From Massilia norwichensis (GTDB taxonomy: Bacteria; Pseudomonadota; Gammaproteobacteria; Burkholderiales; Burkholderiaceae_D): a DNA stretch of 64,000 nt. Of this stretch, positions 54,568-63,829 are shown piece by piece (position 1 is the stretch's first letter; each line of letters opens with the position of its first letter). The stretch is from positions 1-64,000 of the forward strand of contig NZ_JANUGX010000007.1 of the NCBI RefSeq assembly GCF_024753245.1. Direction: 5' to 3'. Both the position numbers and the translations under genes were made by a program. Under the pieces are notes generated by a model, which saw nothing but the letters and a program-made list of their open reading frames with translations, searched no databases and was not told where the DNA came from.

Positions 54568-57501
54568 ATGACCACCTTCCAGCTCCGCCCTGTCTGCGCG
54601 GCCGTCCTGGCCCTGATCGCCCATAGCGCCTTTGCCCAGAGCGGCACCGGTACGCCACCTTCGCAACCCGAGCAGGCCACGCTGCAGGCCGGTGACGCCG
54701 CGCGCGAAGTGCCACGCACCGCCAATCCGGCTGCGAACCAGCAGGGTGCCGCCGCTGCCACGGGCGCCTCGGGCGCCGCCGGCGCATCGGCGGCCGGCAT
54801 TGACGCCGCGCCGCAGACCGAGGTCAGCCCGGCCGCGCCGACCCAGCCGGCGCAGATCCAGCAGGAGGTTCAGCAGGTGCGGGTGACCGGCCTGCGCTCG
54901 AGTATCCGCAGCGCCGAGGCGATCAAGCGCAACGCCGACCAGGTGGTCGACTCGATCAATGCCGAGGACATCGGCAAGTTCCCAGACCGCGCCACCGGCG
55001 ACGCCCTGCAGCGCATCGCCGGCGTGCAGGTCGGCCGCGACCGCGGCGAGACCAGCACCGTCATCATCCGCGGCCTGCCGGACGTGGTCACGACCATCGA
55101 CGGCAACCAGATCTTCACCGGCAACGGCCGCCGCCTGTCCTACCAGGACCTGCCGGTGCAGTCGATCGGCGGCCTGGACGTGTACAAGAGCGCCACCGCG
55201 AACCAGCTCGAAGGCGGCATCGCCGGCGCCGTCAACGTGCGTCTGCGCTCGCCCTTCGACGTGAAAGGTTTCAACGCCACCGGCTTCCTGGAAAACCGCC
55301 GCCAGAAGATCAACGGCTCCAGCGCCACCAGCGACAAGAACAACCCGGCCGGCGGCTTCGCCGTCAGCAACCGCTGGAACACCAGCTACGGCGAGATCGG
55401 CGCCTTGGTCGACCTGCAGTTCAACCGCGAGAACTGGGGTTACCCGGTGCAGTGGGTCGACCGGCCGGACCGTATCTTCTCGGTCAGCCCGGACGGCACC
55501 GCCGTGCGCCTGAACGACGACCAGCCGATCGCGCCGCTGCGCGCCGGCGACCGCCTCGGCGAACTGCCGAACGTGGGCGGCATCTACAACCAGGGCAAGC
55601 GCGACCGCGGCAGCCTGCACGGCGCCCTGCAATGGAAGATCAGCCCGCAGATGGACGTCAGCGCGCAGTACCTCGGCACCGGCTACCGCGCGCGCAACGC
55701 GGTCGACTACATCCTCGGCATCGTCACCTGGACCCCGCGCCTGACCAATGTGGTGCTGGCGCCGCAGGGCGACTACTGCAACACGCCGAACGGCGTGATC
55801 TGTCCGATCCAGTCGGCCTATGCCGGCGCCGCCCAGTTCGGCGGGCCCTACGACTGGGACCCGTACACCGCCACCTCGACCTGGGGCCAGAAAGAGCACA
55901 CGGTCACCCATTACCTGAACCTGGCGGTGAACTACAAGAACGGCCCATGGAAGGCATCGTCGAACTTCGCCTGGACCAAATCGACCTTTGTGAACGACAC
56001 CGTGATCGTCGACCAGCAGATCCCGGGCGCCAGCATCAACGTCTACACCTACGGCCGTGACGGCCACGGCGGCTACAACACCGTGACCACCCCGACCAGC
56101 GCCAACGCGCTGCGCGACCCGAACCAGTTCGTGCTGCGCGGGATGGTGCAGAACTGGGGCATCTCTACCGGCGAGCAAACGCAGTGGCGCTTCGACAGCA
56201 GCTACCGCCTGGGCGACGGCTTCTTCAGGAGCATCGACAGCGGCATCCGCCTGTCGCAGCGCCGCGCCGGCTTCAAGGGCGCCGAGGGCCACAGCGACAT
56301 CGACGGCGCCAACCGCGCCACCCCGATCGGCGCCTTCGGCCCGTCCTTCGAAACCCTGGTACCGGGCCTCGACCGCCTCGGCGGCCCGTGGATGACGCCC
56401 TCGCACGACTTCCTGATCGACCAGGCCGACACCGTGCGCGCCTTCTACGGCGCCGCGCCGGGTCGCGTGGCGGAAGACCCGACCCGCGCCTTCAGCCAGA
56501 ACGAGAACAACACCACCCTCTATCTGCAGGGACGCTGGGAAACCAAGCTGGGCGAGATCGGCGTCAGCGGCACCGTGGGCGGGCGCTACATGCGCATCAC
56601 CCGCAGCCTGCTGGGCAACAGCCGCATCGGCGACGTGGTCAGCCCGATCGACGTCTCCTCGCGCGACAACAACTTCCTGCCGAGCGCGTCGGCGGTGGTC
56701 GCCTGGCAGGATAACCTGCAGTCGCACATCTCCTACGGCAAGACCCTGACCTACCCGGACTTCGCCTCGCTGAACCCGGCGCTGTCGCTGATCCCGCCGA
56801 CCGTCAACGCGCCCGGCACCGGCACCGCGGGCAACCCGAACCTGAGCCCGACCCGCTCGAAGAACTTCGACGCCACGCTGGAATACTACTTCCCGAAAAA
56901 CGGCTACGCGCAGATCGCACTGTTCCACCGCGATATCGACGGCTATCTGCAGAACATGGAATCGAACGAGACCATCGGCGGCCTGAACTACCGCGTGACG
57001 CGTCCGCAGAATTCCGGTTCCGGCAAGCTGAAGGGCGCCGAGCTGGGCATCCAGAAGTTCTTCGACTTCCTGCCTGGCATCTGGAGCAACTTCGGCGCCC
57101 AGGCCAACTACACCTGGATCCTGGGCGAGAACCAGACCCTGGTCTCCAGCAACGGCACCAACTTCACAACCACGCCGCTGATCGGCGTCGCCAAGAAGAA
57201 CTACAACCTGGCCCTGCTGTACGAAGGTAACGGCATCACCGGCCGCCTGACCGCCAACCACCGCGGCGATTACGTCGAGCAGATCGCCGAGCCGCGCTTC
57301 GGCCAGGACCGCCACGTCAAGGCCGCGACCTTCGTCGACCTCAGCCTGTCGTATGCGATCACGCCGAACATCTCGCTGCAGTTCGACGCGATCAACATCA
57401 CCAAGGAGAAGTTCGAGAGCTACCTGAACGACCCGATCCGTCCGCGCGACATCCGCTACAACCCGACCACTTACGGCCTGGGTCTGCGCTTCTCCCTGTG
57501 A
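54568..57501 (+). CDS. TonB-dependent receptor (second glycan locus)
   Basis: A 977-residue outer-membrane receptor. Signal peptide MTTFQLRPVCAAVLALIAHS (cleaved near AFA-QS), an unusually long Ala/Gly/Pro/Gln-rich linker (about residues 24-98), TonB-box region EVQQVRVTGLRSSI, plug (about 100-230; GKFPDRATGDALQRIAGVQV) and barrel ending RYNPTTYGLGLRFSL. TIGR01782-type, like the receptor at 35771. CAGGAGACTTGC before the ATG. It is coupled to the downstream GH43 by nested stop/start bases. Confidence 0.92.
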   Translation: MTTFQLRPVCAAVLALIAHSAFAQSGTGTPPSQPEQATLQAGDAAREVPRTANPAANQQGAAAATGASGAAGASAAGIDAAPQTEVSPAAPTQPAQIQQEVQQVRVTGLRSSIRSAEAIKRNADQVVDSINAEDIGKFPDRATGDALQRIAGVQVGRDRGETSTVIIRGLPDVVTTIDGNQIFTGNGRRLSYQDLPVQSIGGLDVYKSATANQLEGGIAGAVNVRLRSPFDVKGFNATGFLENRRQKINGSSATSDKNNPAGGFAVSNRWNTSYGEIGALVDLQFNRENWGYPVQWVDRPDRIFSVSPDGTAVRLNDDQPIAPLRAGDRLGELPNVGGIYNQGKRDRGSLHGALQWKISPQMDVSAQYLGTGYRARNAVDYILGIVTWTPRLTNVVLAPQGDYCNTPNGVICPIQSAYAGAAQFGGPYDWDPYTATSTWGQKEHTVTHYLNLAVNYKNGPWKASSNFAWTKSTFVNDTVIVDQQIPGASINVYTYGRDGHGGYNTVTTPTSANALRDPNQFVLRGMVQNWGISTGEQTQWRFDSSYRLGDGFFRSIDSGIRLSQRRAGFKGAEGHSDIDGANRATPIGAFGPSFETLVPGLDRLGGPWMTPSHDFLIDQADTVRAFYGAAPGRVAEDPTRAFSQNENNTTLYLQGRWETKLGEIGVSGTVGGRYMRITRSLLGNSRIGDVVSPIDVSSRDNNFLPSASAVVAWQDNLQSHISYGKTLTYPDFASLNPALSLIPPTVNAPGTGTAGNPNLSPTRSKNFDATLEYYFPKNGYAQIALFHRDIDGYLQNMESNETIGGLNYRVTRPQNSGSGKLKGAELGIQKFFDFLPGIWSNFGAQANYTWILGENQTLVSSNGTNFTTTPLIGVAKKNYNLALLYEGNGITGRLTANHRGDYVEQIAEPRFGQDRHVKAATFVDLSLSYAITPNISLQFDAINITKEKFESYLNDPIRPRDIRYNPTTYGLGLRFSL

Positions 57502-57503
57502 TC

Positions 57504-58481
57504 ATGACGACGACTTACACCAACCCGGTCTGGCCCGAGGTCTTCGCCGATCCCTTCGTGCTGCGGCACGAGGGGGTCTACTATGCCTACGGCACCGGCC
57601 CGGGCGGTGCCGACGGCAGGCAGGTGCCGGTGCTGCGCTCGACCGACATGGTCAACTGGGAATCGCTCGGTCATGCTTTGGTGCCCGCCGCCGGGATGGA
57701 CGCAGACCAGGGCTACCACTTCTGGGCGCCGGAAGTGGCCGCGCACGAGGGCCGCTTCTATATGTATTACTCGTCGGGCAATGCGCGGGAAGGCACCGAC
57801 CAGAAGCTGCGCGTGGCGGTGGCCGAGCACCCGGCCGGGCCCTTCGTCGACACCGGCAAGATCCTGGTCCCGGACCAGCCGTTCTCGATCGATGCCCACC
57901 CGTTCCGCGACCAGGAAGGGCAGTGGTGGCTGTTCTACTGCGTCGACTTCCTCGAGCTGTCGCACGACGAGCGGACCGGCACCGGCATCGTGGTCGACCG
58001 CCTGCTCGACATGACGACGCTGGCGGGCGAGGCGCGCACGGTGGTGCGCCCGCACCAGGACTGGCACGTGTTCCGCAAGGGCCGCACGATGTACGGCAAT
58101 GTCTACGACTGGCACACGGTGGAAGGCGCCTCGGTGCTTTATCACGACGGCCACTACTACTGCTTCTACAGCGGCGGGGCCTGGGAAAAGGAGAATTACG
58201 GCGTCAGCTACGTGGTGGCGAAACACGCCGAAGGCCCGTACCGCCGCCCCGAAGGCGGCCACGAGGCGCTGCTGATGCGCACGCCGTCTTCCGGGGAATT
58301 ACTGGGGCCGGGGCACAATTCGTTCACGGTGTCACCAAGTGGCAGCGAGACCTGGATCGTGTACCACGCCTGGGACCCGGGCCAGACCGCGCGCCGGATG
58401 TGCATCGATCGGGTGGATTGGGTGGATGGCAAGCCGGTGACGCCGGGGCCGACCTGGACGGCGCAGCAGGCGCCTACTTGA
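57504..58481 (+). CDS. GH43 glycoside hydrolase, cytoplasmic
   Basis: About 325 residues with no signal peptide. GH43 opening TNPVWPEVFADPFVLRHEGVYYAYGTG holds the base Asp, FWAPEVAAHEGRFYMYYSSG the second blade, and DAHPFRDQEGQWWLFYCVDF the third. Single-domain, so it acts on imported oligosaccharides. Start is ATG 57504 or GTG 57498 (GTGA overlap with the receptor stop); I prefer the ATG. Its end runs into a tandem 20-bp repeat block. Confidence 0.88.
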   Translation: MTTTYTNPVWPEVFADPFVLRHEGVYYAYGTGPGGADGRQVPVLRSTDMVNWESLGHALVPAAGMDADQGYHFWAPEVAAHEGRFYMYYSSGNAREGTDQKLRVAVAEHPAGPFVDTGKILVPDQPFSIDAHPFRDQEGQWWLFYCVDFLELSHDERTGTGIVVDRLLDMTTLAGEARTVVRPHQDWHVFRKGRTMYGNVYDWHTVEGASVLYHDGHYYCFYSGGAWEKENYGVSYVVAKHAEGPYRRPEGGHEALLMRTPSSGELLGPGHNSFTVSPSGSETWIVYHAWDPGQTARRMCIDRVDWVDGKPVTPGPTWTAQQAPT

Positions 58482-58647
58482 GGTCGTTCCGCACCGAATA
58501 CGTCGTTCCCGCACCAGATACGTCGTTCCCGCGCAGGCGGGAACCCAAGTTTGCGGGCGCAGCCTTAACACGTGCGAAAACTTGGATCCCCGCCTGCGCG
58601 GGGATGACGGCTGATGCGCGGGGATGACTGCTCGTGCGCATGGACGG
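58482..58647. repeat. REPIN-like pair (copies E and F) flanked by 20-bp tandem units
   Basis: Copy E (58523-58551, CGTTCCCGCGCAGGCGGGAA...) and inverted copy F (58580-58608) lie 28 bases apart. On the left, three units GGTCGTTCC/CGTCGTTCCCGCACCAGATA/CGTCGTTCCCGC... start at 58482, 58501 and 58521 (about 20 bp apart). On the right, GCGCGGGGATGAC begins at 58596 and 58616 and degenerates at 58636, again with 20-bp period. The block lies between convergent GH43 and hydrolase genes. Confidence 0.8.
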
Positions 58648-58651
58648 CGGT

Positions 58652-59554
58652 TCACTTCGCCAGGAACTCCTTTACCTCCGCCTGGAAGCGCGCCGGCTGG
58701 TCCCACATGATGAAGTGGGCACTGTCGTCGATGCGCTTCAGGGTCACGTTCTTGATGGGCGCGTACATGCTCTTGTACCCGGCGTCGAAGTGCCCGGCCG
58801 GCACCGGCATGGTCTTCGGCTGAACGTACAGCACTGTCACCGGCACGCTGATCTTCGACAGCTCCGGCCCGAGGTCGGTGACGATCAGCTCGCGGTAGGC
58901 GCGGGTGCCGACGTCGGCATCGCTGCGCATCGAATCCTCGATCGCGCCGGCGCGCATGGACTCGGTATTCACCATGCCATTGATGGTCTCGACGGCGCGT
59001 TTGCTGCGCGCGTCCGGCGTGGCGGCGCGCATGCCGGCTTCGACGCGGTCGGCGACCGGCACGATACTGCTCGCCGTCGCACCCGGACCGCCGAAGAAGA
59101 TCCCCATGAAAGGCACCATGTCGACCACCATCAGGCGCGACAGGTCGCCCGGATGGCGCGCGGCCAGCATCATGCCCATGGTGCCGCCCATCGAATGGCC
59201 GATCACGGCCGGCTGCTTGAGCCCGGCTTCCTTGATGTAGCGGTCGATTTCCTCGGCCACCGGCGCCGCCACCGGGCCTTCGGTATTGCCGCCTTTCGGC
59301 TGGCCGGCAAACCCGGACACCTGCACCAGGTGGTAGCGGTAGCCGGGCACGGCCTTGATCATCTCGGTCCACACGCGCGGCGAGGAATTCAGGCCGGGGA
59401 TCAGCACCACGTCCGGGCCGCTGCCTTCCGTGCGAACCGAGATGCGGGTCGATTCGAAGGGGGCGGCGAGGGCGGAGGCGGCAATGCCGAGCAGGGCGGT
59501 GGCGGCAACAGCGGCTTTGAGGGTGAAGCGGCGAGAAAACACGGCGGCGGGCAT
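58652..59554 (-). CDS. Exported alpha/beta hydrolase
   Basis: A 300-residue alpha/beta-hydrolase with signal-like N-terminus FSRRFTLKAAVAATALLGIA (RR at 8-9, Tat or Sec). Nucleophile Ser is in GHSMGG and the catalytic His in DDSAHFIMWD. Probably an esterase or lipase of unknown substrate. AGGAGAC before ATG 59554. The 3' end abuts the REPIN block. Confidence 0.85.
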   Translation of the reverse strand: MPAAVFSRRFTLKAAVAATALLGIAASALAAPFESTRISVRTEGSGPDVVLIPGLNSSPRVWTEMIKAVPGYRYHLVQVSGFAGQPKGGNTEGPVAAPVAEEIDRYIKEAGLKQPAVIGHSMGGTMGMMLAARHPGDLSRLMVVDMVPFMGIFFGGPGATASSIVPVADRVEAGMRAATPDARSKRAVETINGMVNTESMRAGAIEDSMRSDADVGTRAYRELIVTDLGPELSKISVPVTVLYVQPKTMPVPAGHFDAGYKSMYAPIKNVTLKRIDDSAHFIMWDQPARFQAEVKEFLAK

Positions 59555-59644
59555 CTTGTCTCCTGGTGGGTGATGTGCACAGGATTCTATGCCGGCGCGG
59601 CGCTTAATGCTGCCTGCAAGAAATGATAGTGTCGTCCACGCCTT

Positions 59645-59829
59645 CTATGCCGGATCGAAGCTGCGGTCCATGGTCTCCCTGTCATAGTCGAGCAGGTAGC
59701 GATTATGTTTCTCGTAGAGCCCCTTCAGTAGTGCTGGGCGGCGGCAGATGATGTCCATGCCCCGGTCGTCATAGGGATGCACGAGGATGCCGTTCGCAGC
59801 ATCGACCAGATACACCCGGCAGTGCGGAT
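59645..59829 (-). pseudogene. C-terminal remnant of a DUF3885 gene
   Basis: One minus-strand frame encodes VYLVDAANGILVHPYDDRGM then DIICRRPALLKGLYEKHNRYLLDYDRETMDRSF and stop TAG at 59645-59647. The YDDRGMD and LYxxxNRYLLDYDR phrases are those of DUF3885 proteins, which are about 200 residues; only the last ~60 are here, without a start codon. Its 5' side is cut exactly where the lipoprotein gene ends at 59830, so the two were probably joined by a deletion. Confidence 0.75.
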
Positions 59830-60519
59830 TTAGTAGCCGGCCCGCTCCATCGCTTCCTCGATCGCCCCCTTGAGCCGCCGTTGCAGCGCCTGCGACACCG
59901 TATCCCTGACCTTCGGGTCGCCCAGGTTGGACAGGTCGGGACGCAGCCCCAGCTCGGTCTCAGGGGTCATATGCGGATTATCCCTGGTCGCGCCCCGCCT
60001 GACCAGTTCCTTGCCGTTGCGGTCCACCACGATCAGGCCGATATAGGCGTGCACCATCATCGGCCCGGCCTTGTCGCCGAAGGTGCGGAAGGTCAGGCCG
60101 ACGCCTTGCCCGGGCAGGTTCTGGCCCATGCCGTCTTCGAGCACGAAGATCTGGTCGACGTCCAAGCGCGCCGCGAGGGCCGCCAGCGCCGCCGTGTTGG
60201 CGCTCGCAGTCTGCTTGGCGCCGGCGGGGAGATCGAGCGCGCCAGCCTTGAGCGCCCACTGTGGACGCGTGCCCGCCAGGCGCTGCCTGACCGTCTCGAC
60301 CGCCACCTGTTTCAGCTTGCCGTTCTGGGGAATGCCGTCCCTGGCGTTGGCGAACACCGTAAAGCCGAGGCGCCGTACCGGGCCGGACTCGTCCAGCAGC
60401 GAGACCACGGCGACGGAACGGACAGCGGCGTCCTCTTGCGCGCTGCGCGGTGCCGCGCAGGCGGCGAGCAGCAGAGCGGCGGTGCCGGCGGCGAGCAGGG
60501 TACGAAGCAGCTTGTCCAT
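59830..60519 (-). CDS. Putative lipoprotein, unknown function
   Basis: A 229-residue lipoprotein with lipobox LLAAC (Cys near residue 20, MDKLLRTLLAAGTAALLLAA-C). No recognised domain; the central part alternates beta strands (QIFVLEDGMGQNLPGQGVGLTF, MMVHAYIGLIVVDRNGKELV). The start 60519 follows GAAAGAAA; a longer frame to 60576 would bury the signal peptide and is rejected. Confidence 0.72.
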   Translation of the reverse strand: MDKLLRTLLAAGTAALLLAACAAPRSAQEDAAVRSVAVVSLLDESGPVRRLGFTVFANARDGIPQNGKLKQVAVETVRQRLAGTRPQWALKAGALDLPAGAKQTASANTAALAALAARLDVDQIFVLEDGMGQNLPGQGVGLTFRTFGDKAGPMMVHAYIGLIVVDRNGKELVRRGATRDNPHMTPETELGLRPDLSNLGDPKVRDTVSQALQRRLKGAIEEAMERAGY

Positions 60520-60631
60520 GCGGTTTCTTTCGGATGAGGGAATGGTTCCGCCAGCATACCGGGAGATCCTGAACAAGCCGCATGGCGGCCTTTCCTAACG
60601 TGCGGATTCACGCGCCGCGCATAAGCGCAGC

Positions 60632-62440
60632 TCAATCCCAATCATGCCGCGTCTCGCCTTCCTGCGCCCGCCGGTCGCGCGCAATCATTTCCTCCAGTTC
60701 CTCGCGCGCCCGCTTGGCCATCGACACATACTGCTCGCGGTCCTTGTAGTACGGGTAGACCGCATGCACGTTGGCGATGTTGTGCTTCCTGAACTTCAGC
60801 GCCGCCTGGCGCACGCTGTAGGCGTTGTGACCGAGACCGGCGGTCAGCACGGCACGGCCCATCTGCAGCGAGGACTCGAAGGTCTCGCGCTCGATCATGG
60901 TCACGCCGCGGTCCATCAGCTGGTAGTAGTGGGTGACGTTGCGGGCGCGCGCGAAGATCTGCAGCTGCGGCCAGTCGCGGCGCACGGTCTCGACCAGTTC
61001 CAGGCTGTCTTCGATGTCGTCGATCGCGACCACCAGCGCGCGGGCGCGGGCGGCGCCGGCGGCGCGCAGCAGGTCGGCGCGGGTGGCGTCGCCGTAGAAC
61101 ACCTTGAAGCCGAAGCGGCGCAGCACCTCGATCTGGTCGGGGTCGTGGTCCAGCACCGTCAGCTTGATGCCGTTCGCGTGCAGGAAGCGGCCGACGATCT
61201 GGCCGAAGCGGCCGAAGCCGGCGACGATCACATGGTCTTCGTTCGGCTCGATGGCGTCGGCTTCGGGTTTGTTGTCCTGGCATTCGCGGCGCGCCATGAC
61301 TTTGTCGTAGGCCATCAGCACCAGCGGCGTGACCACCATCGACAGCGCCACCACGACCACCAGCATCGAAGCGACTTCCTCGGTGAACACGCGCGCGGTG
61401 GCCGCCGCGCCGAACACGACGAAGGCGAATTCGCCGCCCTGCGACAGCAGCAGCGCGAACTGCAGGTGCTGGCCGCGGGCGATGCCGAACGCGCGCGACA
61501 GGCCGTACAGCACCGCGGTCTTGAGCACCAGGAAGCCGGCCACCAGGCCCAGGATCAGCCCGGGATGGGCCAGGAACACGGCGAAGTCGACCGACATGCC
61601 GACCGCGATGAAGAACAGCCCGAGCAGCAGGCCCTTGAAGGGTTCGAGGTCGGTCTCCAGCGCGTGGCGGTATTCGGAATCGGCCAGCAGCACGCCGGCC
61701 ATGAAGGCGCCCAGTGCCATCGACATCTCGATCCACTGCATCAGCAGGCCGATCGCGATCACCAGCAGCAGCGCGAAGGCGGTGAAGATCTCGCGGGTGT
61801 CGGTGCGCGCGATGACCTGCAGCAGCGGGCGCACCAGGTAGCGGCCGCCGACGATGATCGCCGCCAGCACGCCCACGACCTTGGCGGTGGCCAGCCAGAA
61901 GTTGCCGCTCGATCCGGCCTCGTCGGGAATGCCGAGCAGCGGCACGATGGCGATCATCGGGATCGCGGCGATGTCCTGGAACAGCAGGATCGCGAAGCCG
62001 GCCTGGCCGGCGGGCGTCGGCATCAGGTTGCGCTCTTCCAGCGAGGCCAGGGCGATGGCGGTCGAGGACAGCGACAGCCCGAGGCCGGCGATCAGCGCCA
62101 CCTTCCAGCCGATCCCGAGCAGCAGTCCGGCGCCGAACAGGCTTGCTGCGACGGCCACGACCTGGGCGCCGCCCCAGCCGAAGATGGGCCGGCGCAGCGC
62201 CCACAGGCGGTCCGGTTCGAGCTCGAGGCCGATCAGGAACAGCAGCAGCACCACCCCGAATTCAGCGAAGTGCAGGGCGTCCTCGACGTTGCCGATCAGC
62301 TTCAGGCCGTAGGGGCCGATCAGGATGCCGGCCGCCAGGTAGCCGAGCACGGTGCCCATGCCGAGCCGCTTCGACAGCGGCACCGCGACCACGGCGGCAG
62401 CGAGATAGATCAGTGCGTTCTGCAGCAGGCTATTCTCCAT
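60632..62440 (-). CDS. Potassium/proton antiporter KefB/KefC family
   Basis: A 602-residue CPA2 antiporter: 12-13 helices with the CPA2 core (GLELEPDRLWALRRPIFGWGGAQ; LSLSSTAIALASLEERN), then an RCK/KTN NAD-binding domain (EDHVIVAGFGRFGQIVGRFLH, FYGDATRADLLRAAG, VAIDDIEDSLELV). KefC effluxes K+ with protons when glutathione-electrophile adducts bind. Together with KefF it is a detoxification system. It overlaps the KefF-like gene by 11 bases. Confidence 0.9.
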   Translation of the reverse strand: MENSLLQNALIYLAAAVVAVPLSKRLGMGTVLGYLAAGILIGPYGLKLIGNVEDALHFAEFGVVLLLFLIGLELEPDRLWALRRPIFGWGGAQVVAVAASLFGAGLLLGIGWKVALIAGLGLSLSSTAIALASLEERNLMPTPAGQAGFAILLFQDIAAIPMIAIVPLLGIPDEAGSSGNFWLATAKVVGVLAAIIVGGRYLVRPLLQVIARTDTREIFTAFALLLVIAIGLLMQWIEMSMALGAFMAGVLLADSEYRHALETDLEPFKGLLLGLFFIAVGMSVDFAVFLAHPGLILGLVAGFLVLKTAVLYGLSRAFGIARGQHLQFALLLSQGGEFAFVVFGAAATARVFTEEVASMLVVVVALSMVVTPLVLMAYDKVMARRECQDNKPEADAIEPNEDHVIVAGFGRFGQIVGRFLHANGIKLTVLDHDPDQIEVLRRFGFKVFYGDATRADLLRAAGAARARALVVAIDDIEDSLELVETVRRDWPQLQIFARARNVTHYYQLMDRGVTMIERETFESSLQMGRAVLTAGLGHNAYSVRQAALKFRKHNIANVHAVYPYYKDREQYVSMAKRAREELEEMIARDRRAQEGETRHDWD

Positions 62441-62981
62441 GTGCGGCCTCCGTGTAGGCCAGCAGGCGGCGCCTGAACTCGGCGATGTGGGCGTCGACCG
62501 CCGCTTCGCCGGCCGCGGCCGCGCCGTGCATCGTCAGCGGTGCGATCCAGTCCATGCCGCACAGCGCGGCGGTCTGCTCGAAGGGCGCGAGGAAGTCGGC
62601 GAAAGGCCGGCCGTGCAGGCCGCCGGGCTGGTAGGCCTCGGCGCCGCTGCCGGTGGTCGCCACCAGCCAGTAGCCCTTGCCGCGCAACACCGAATCTGGC
62701 GTGCCGTAAGCCCAGCCCGGCACCATGACGACGTCCATCCACTCCTTCATCAGGGAGGGCATGCCGTACCACCGGATCGGGTGCAGGAAGACCAGCAGGC
62801 TGGCGTCGCGCACCAGGGCGCGCTCGTTCTCGGCGTCGATGTCGAAGTCGGGATAGGTATCGTATAAATCCTGCACGACGACGCCGGGCGTGGCGCGCGC
62901 GGCATCGGCCAGGCGGCGGTTGACCGGAGAGCGGTGCGGGGCGGGGTGGGCGTACAGGACGAGAATGTGTTTTGCGTTCAT
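62430..62981 (-). CDS. kefF: KefF/KefG-type NAD(P)H oxidoreductase, ancillary to KefC
   Basis: A 183-residue flavodoxin-like quinone reductase of the KefF/MdaB group (HILVLYAHPAPHRSPVNRRL, FLHPIRWYGMPSLMKEWMD, LVATTGSGAEAYQPGG). KefF both activates KefC and detoxifies quinones. Overlap with kefC and shared direction make a kefFC operon. Confidence 0.87.
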   Translation of the reverse strand: MNAKHILVLYAHPAPHRSPVNRRLADAARATPGVVVQDLYDTYPDFDIDAENERALVRDASLLVFLHPIRWYGMPSLMKEWMDVVMVPGWAYGTPDSVLRGKGYWLVATTGSGAEAYQPGGLHGRPFADFLAPFEQTAALCGMDWIAPLTMHGAAAAGEAAVDAHIAEFRRRLLAYTEAAHGE

Positions 62982-63103
62982 GGTATTGATTATTCCACAA
63001 TGCCTCGCCCGATATGTCCTACAAGCCAGTCGGGTGCTTGCCTATTTGTCTGCAGAATGTGCGGGACTATGATGAACACAACGTCAACGTCAAGGAGATC
63101 GGC

Positions 63104-63445
63104 ATGTCGATGCAAAGCGAAGGCAAGGACGCCAAAGGCCGCAATTACCACCAGACCACGAAGGACGGCACCGGTTCGGCTGCCAGCGTGGGCACCGGCG
63201 GCACCGGCGATATCGGCCGCATGTCGGGCGATGTCGATGCCGGCACGCCAGGCAATGCGCGTGAAGGCGGGGTCGGCAACGCACAATCGGACGTCCGTTC
63301 CGACGATCTGCTGACCTCGGGCACGGAACAGGAGCGCAAGCAGGGTTACCGCCCGAGCGAGCCGGGGGCGATCGAAACCGGCATGGAAGGGATCGGCAAC
63401 AAGGTCGGCGGCGACGCCGGCAATCGCCAGAAGGAGAACCCATGA
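63104..63445 (+). CDS. Small disordered protein with KGRNY motif, paralogue of the 7004 gene
   Basis: A 113-residue Gly/Thr/Asp-rich, hydrophilic protein. I start at ATG 63104 because AAGGAGAT lies immediately upstream; the longer frame from 63014 has no such site. It begins MSMQSEGKDAKGRNYHQT; KGRNY and the following TGGTGDIGR and DAGTPGNAREGG match the order of features in the protein at 7004-7315. Unknown function. Overlaps the next gene by ATGA. Confidence 0.75.
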   Translation: MSMQSEGKDAKGRNYHQTTKDGTGSAASVGTGGTGDIGRMSGDVDAGTPGNAREGGVGNAQSDVRSDDLLTSGTEQERKQGYRPSEPGAIETGMEGIGNKVGGDAGNRQKENP

Positions 63446-63696
63446 GCGCGCAGAACGGAACCAAAGACCCGCGGGAACCGATGGGTGCCGACGTCGTCGG
63501 CGGGGGCGGCAACCAGCACAACGACTGGGGGCACAGCGATGTCGGCGGCAACAAGCAGTCGACCCTGGACGACGTGGTCGGTTCGGATACCGGCCGTCCC
63601 GAAGAGGAAGCCGGCGAGCTGCAGACCGGGCTGGGCGGGACCGAAAGCCTGAGCACCGGGAATGCCGGCAGCCGCCAGTCGGCGGACAAGCAGTAA
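63442..63696 (+). CDS. Small disordered protein (84 aa), coupled partner
   Basis: A Gly/Asp/Glu-rich, hydrophilic protein (MSAQNGTKDPREPMGADVV; LDDVVGSDTGRPEEEAGELQ) with no domain that I recognise. Overlap ATGA with the previous gene, AAGGAGAA upstream. The pair is probably co-transcribed. Confidence 0.7.
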   Translation: MSAQNGTKDPREPMGADVVGGGGNQHNDWGHSDVGGNKQSTLDDVVGSDTGRPEEEAGELQTGLGGTESLSTGNAGSRQSADKQ

Positions 63697-63704
63697 AAGA
63701 AGAC

Positions 63705-63801
63705 GTCATTCCCGACCTGGCCGGCCGCCTTGGCGGGAATCCAAGTTTTAGCGCTGCGTTAGCGCACGCAGAGCTTGGATCCCCGCCTGCGCGGGGATGA
63801 C
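63705..63801. repeat. REPIN-like pair (copies G and H)
   Basis: Copy G (63705-63750) has the usual GTCATTCCCG start and GGCGGGAATCCAAG end but an enlarged GC-rich loop (GACCTGGCCGGCCGCCTT). Copy H (63773-63801, CTTGGATCCCCGCCTGCGCG...) is inverted. Between them GCGCTGCGTTAGCGC is itself a small hairpin. It separates the convergent small-protein and dehydrogenase genes. Confidence 0.85.
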
Positions 63802-63829
63802 AGCTAGACACACGTGAACGACGGGGCTG

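Noticed and set aside
54343..57315. Minus-strand frame of 990 codons
   Set aside because: Antisense of the second receptor; no domain and no start region.
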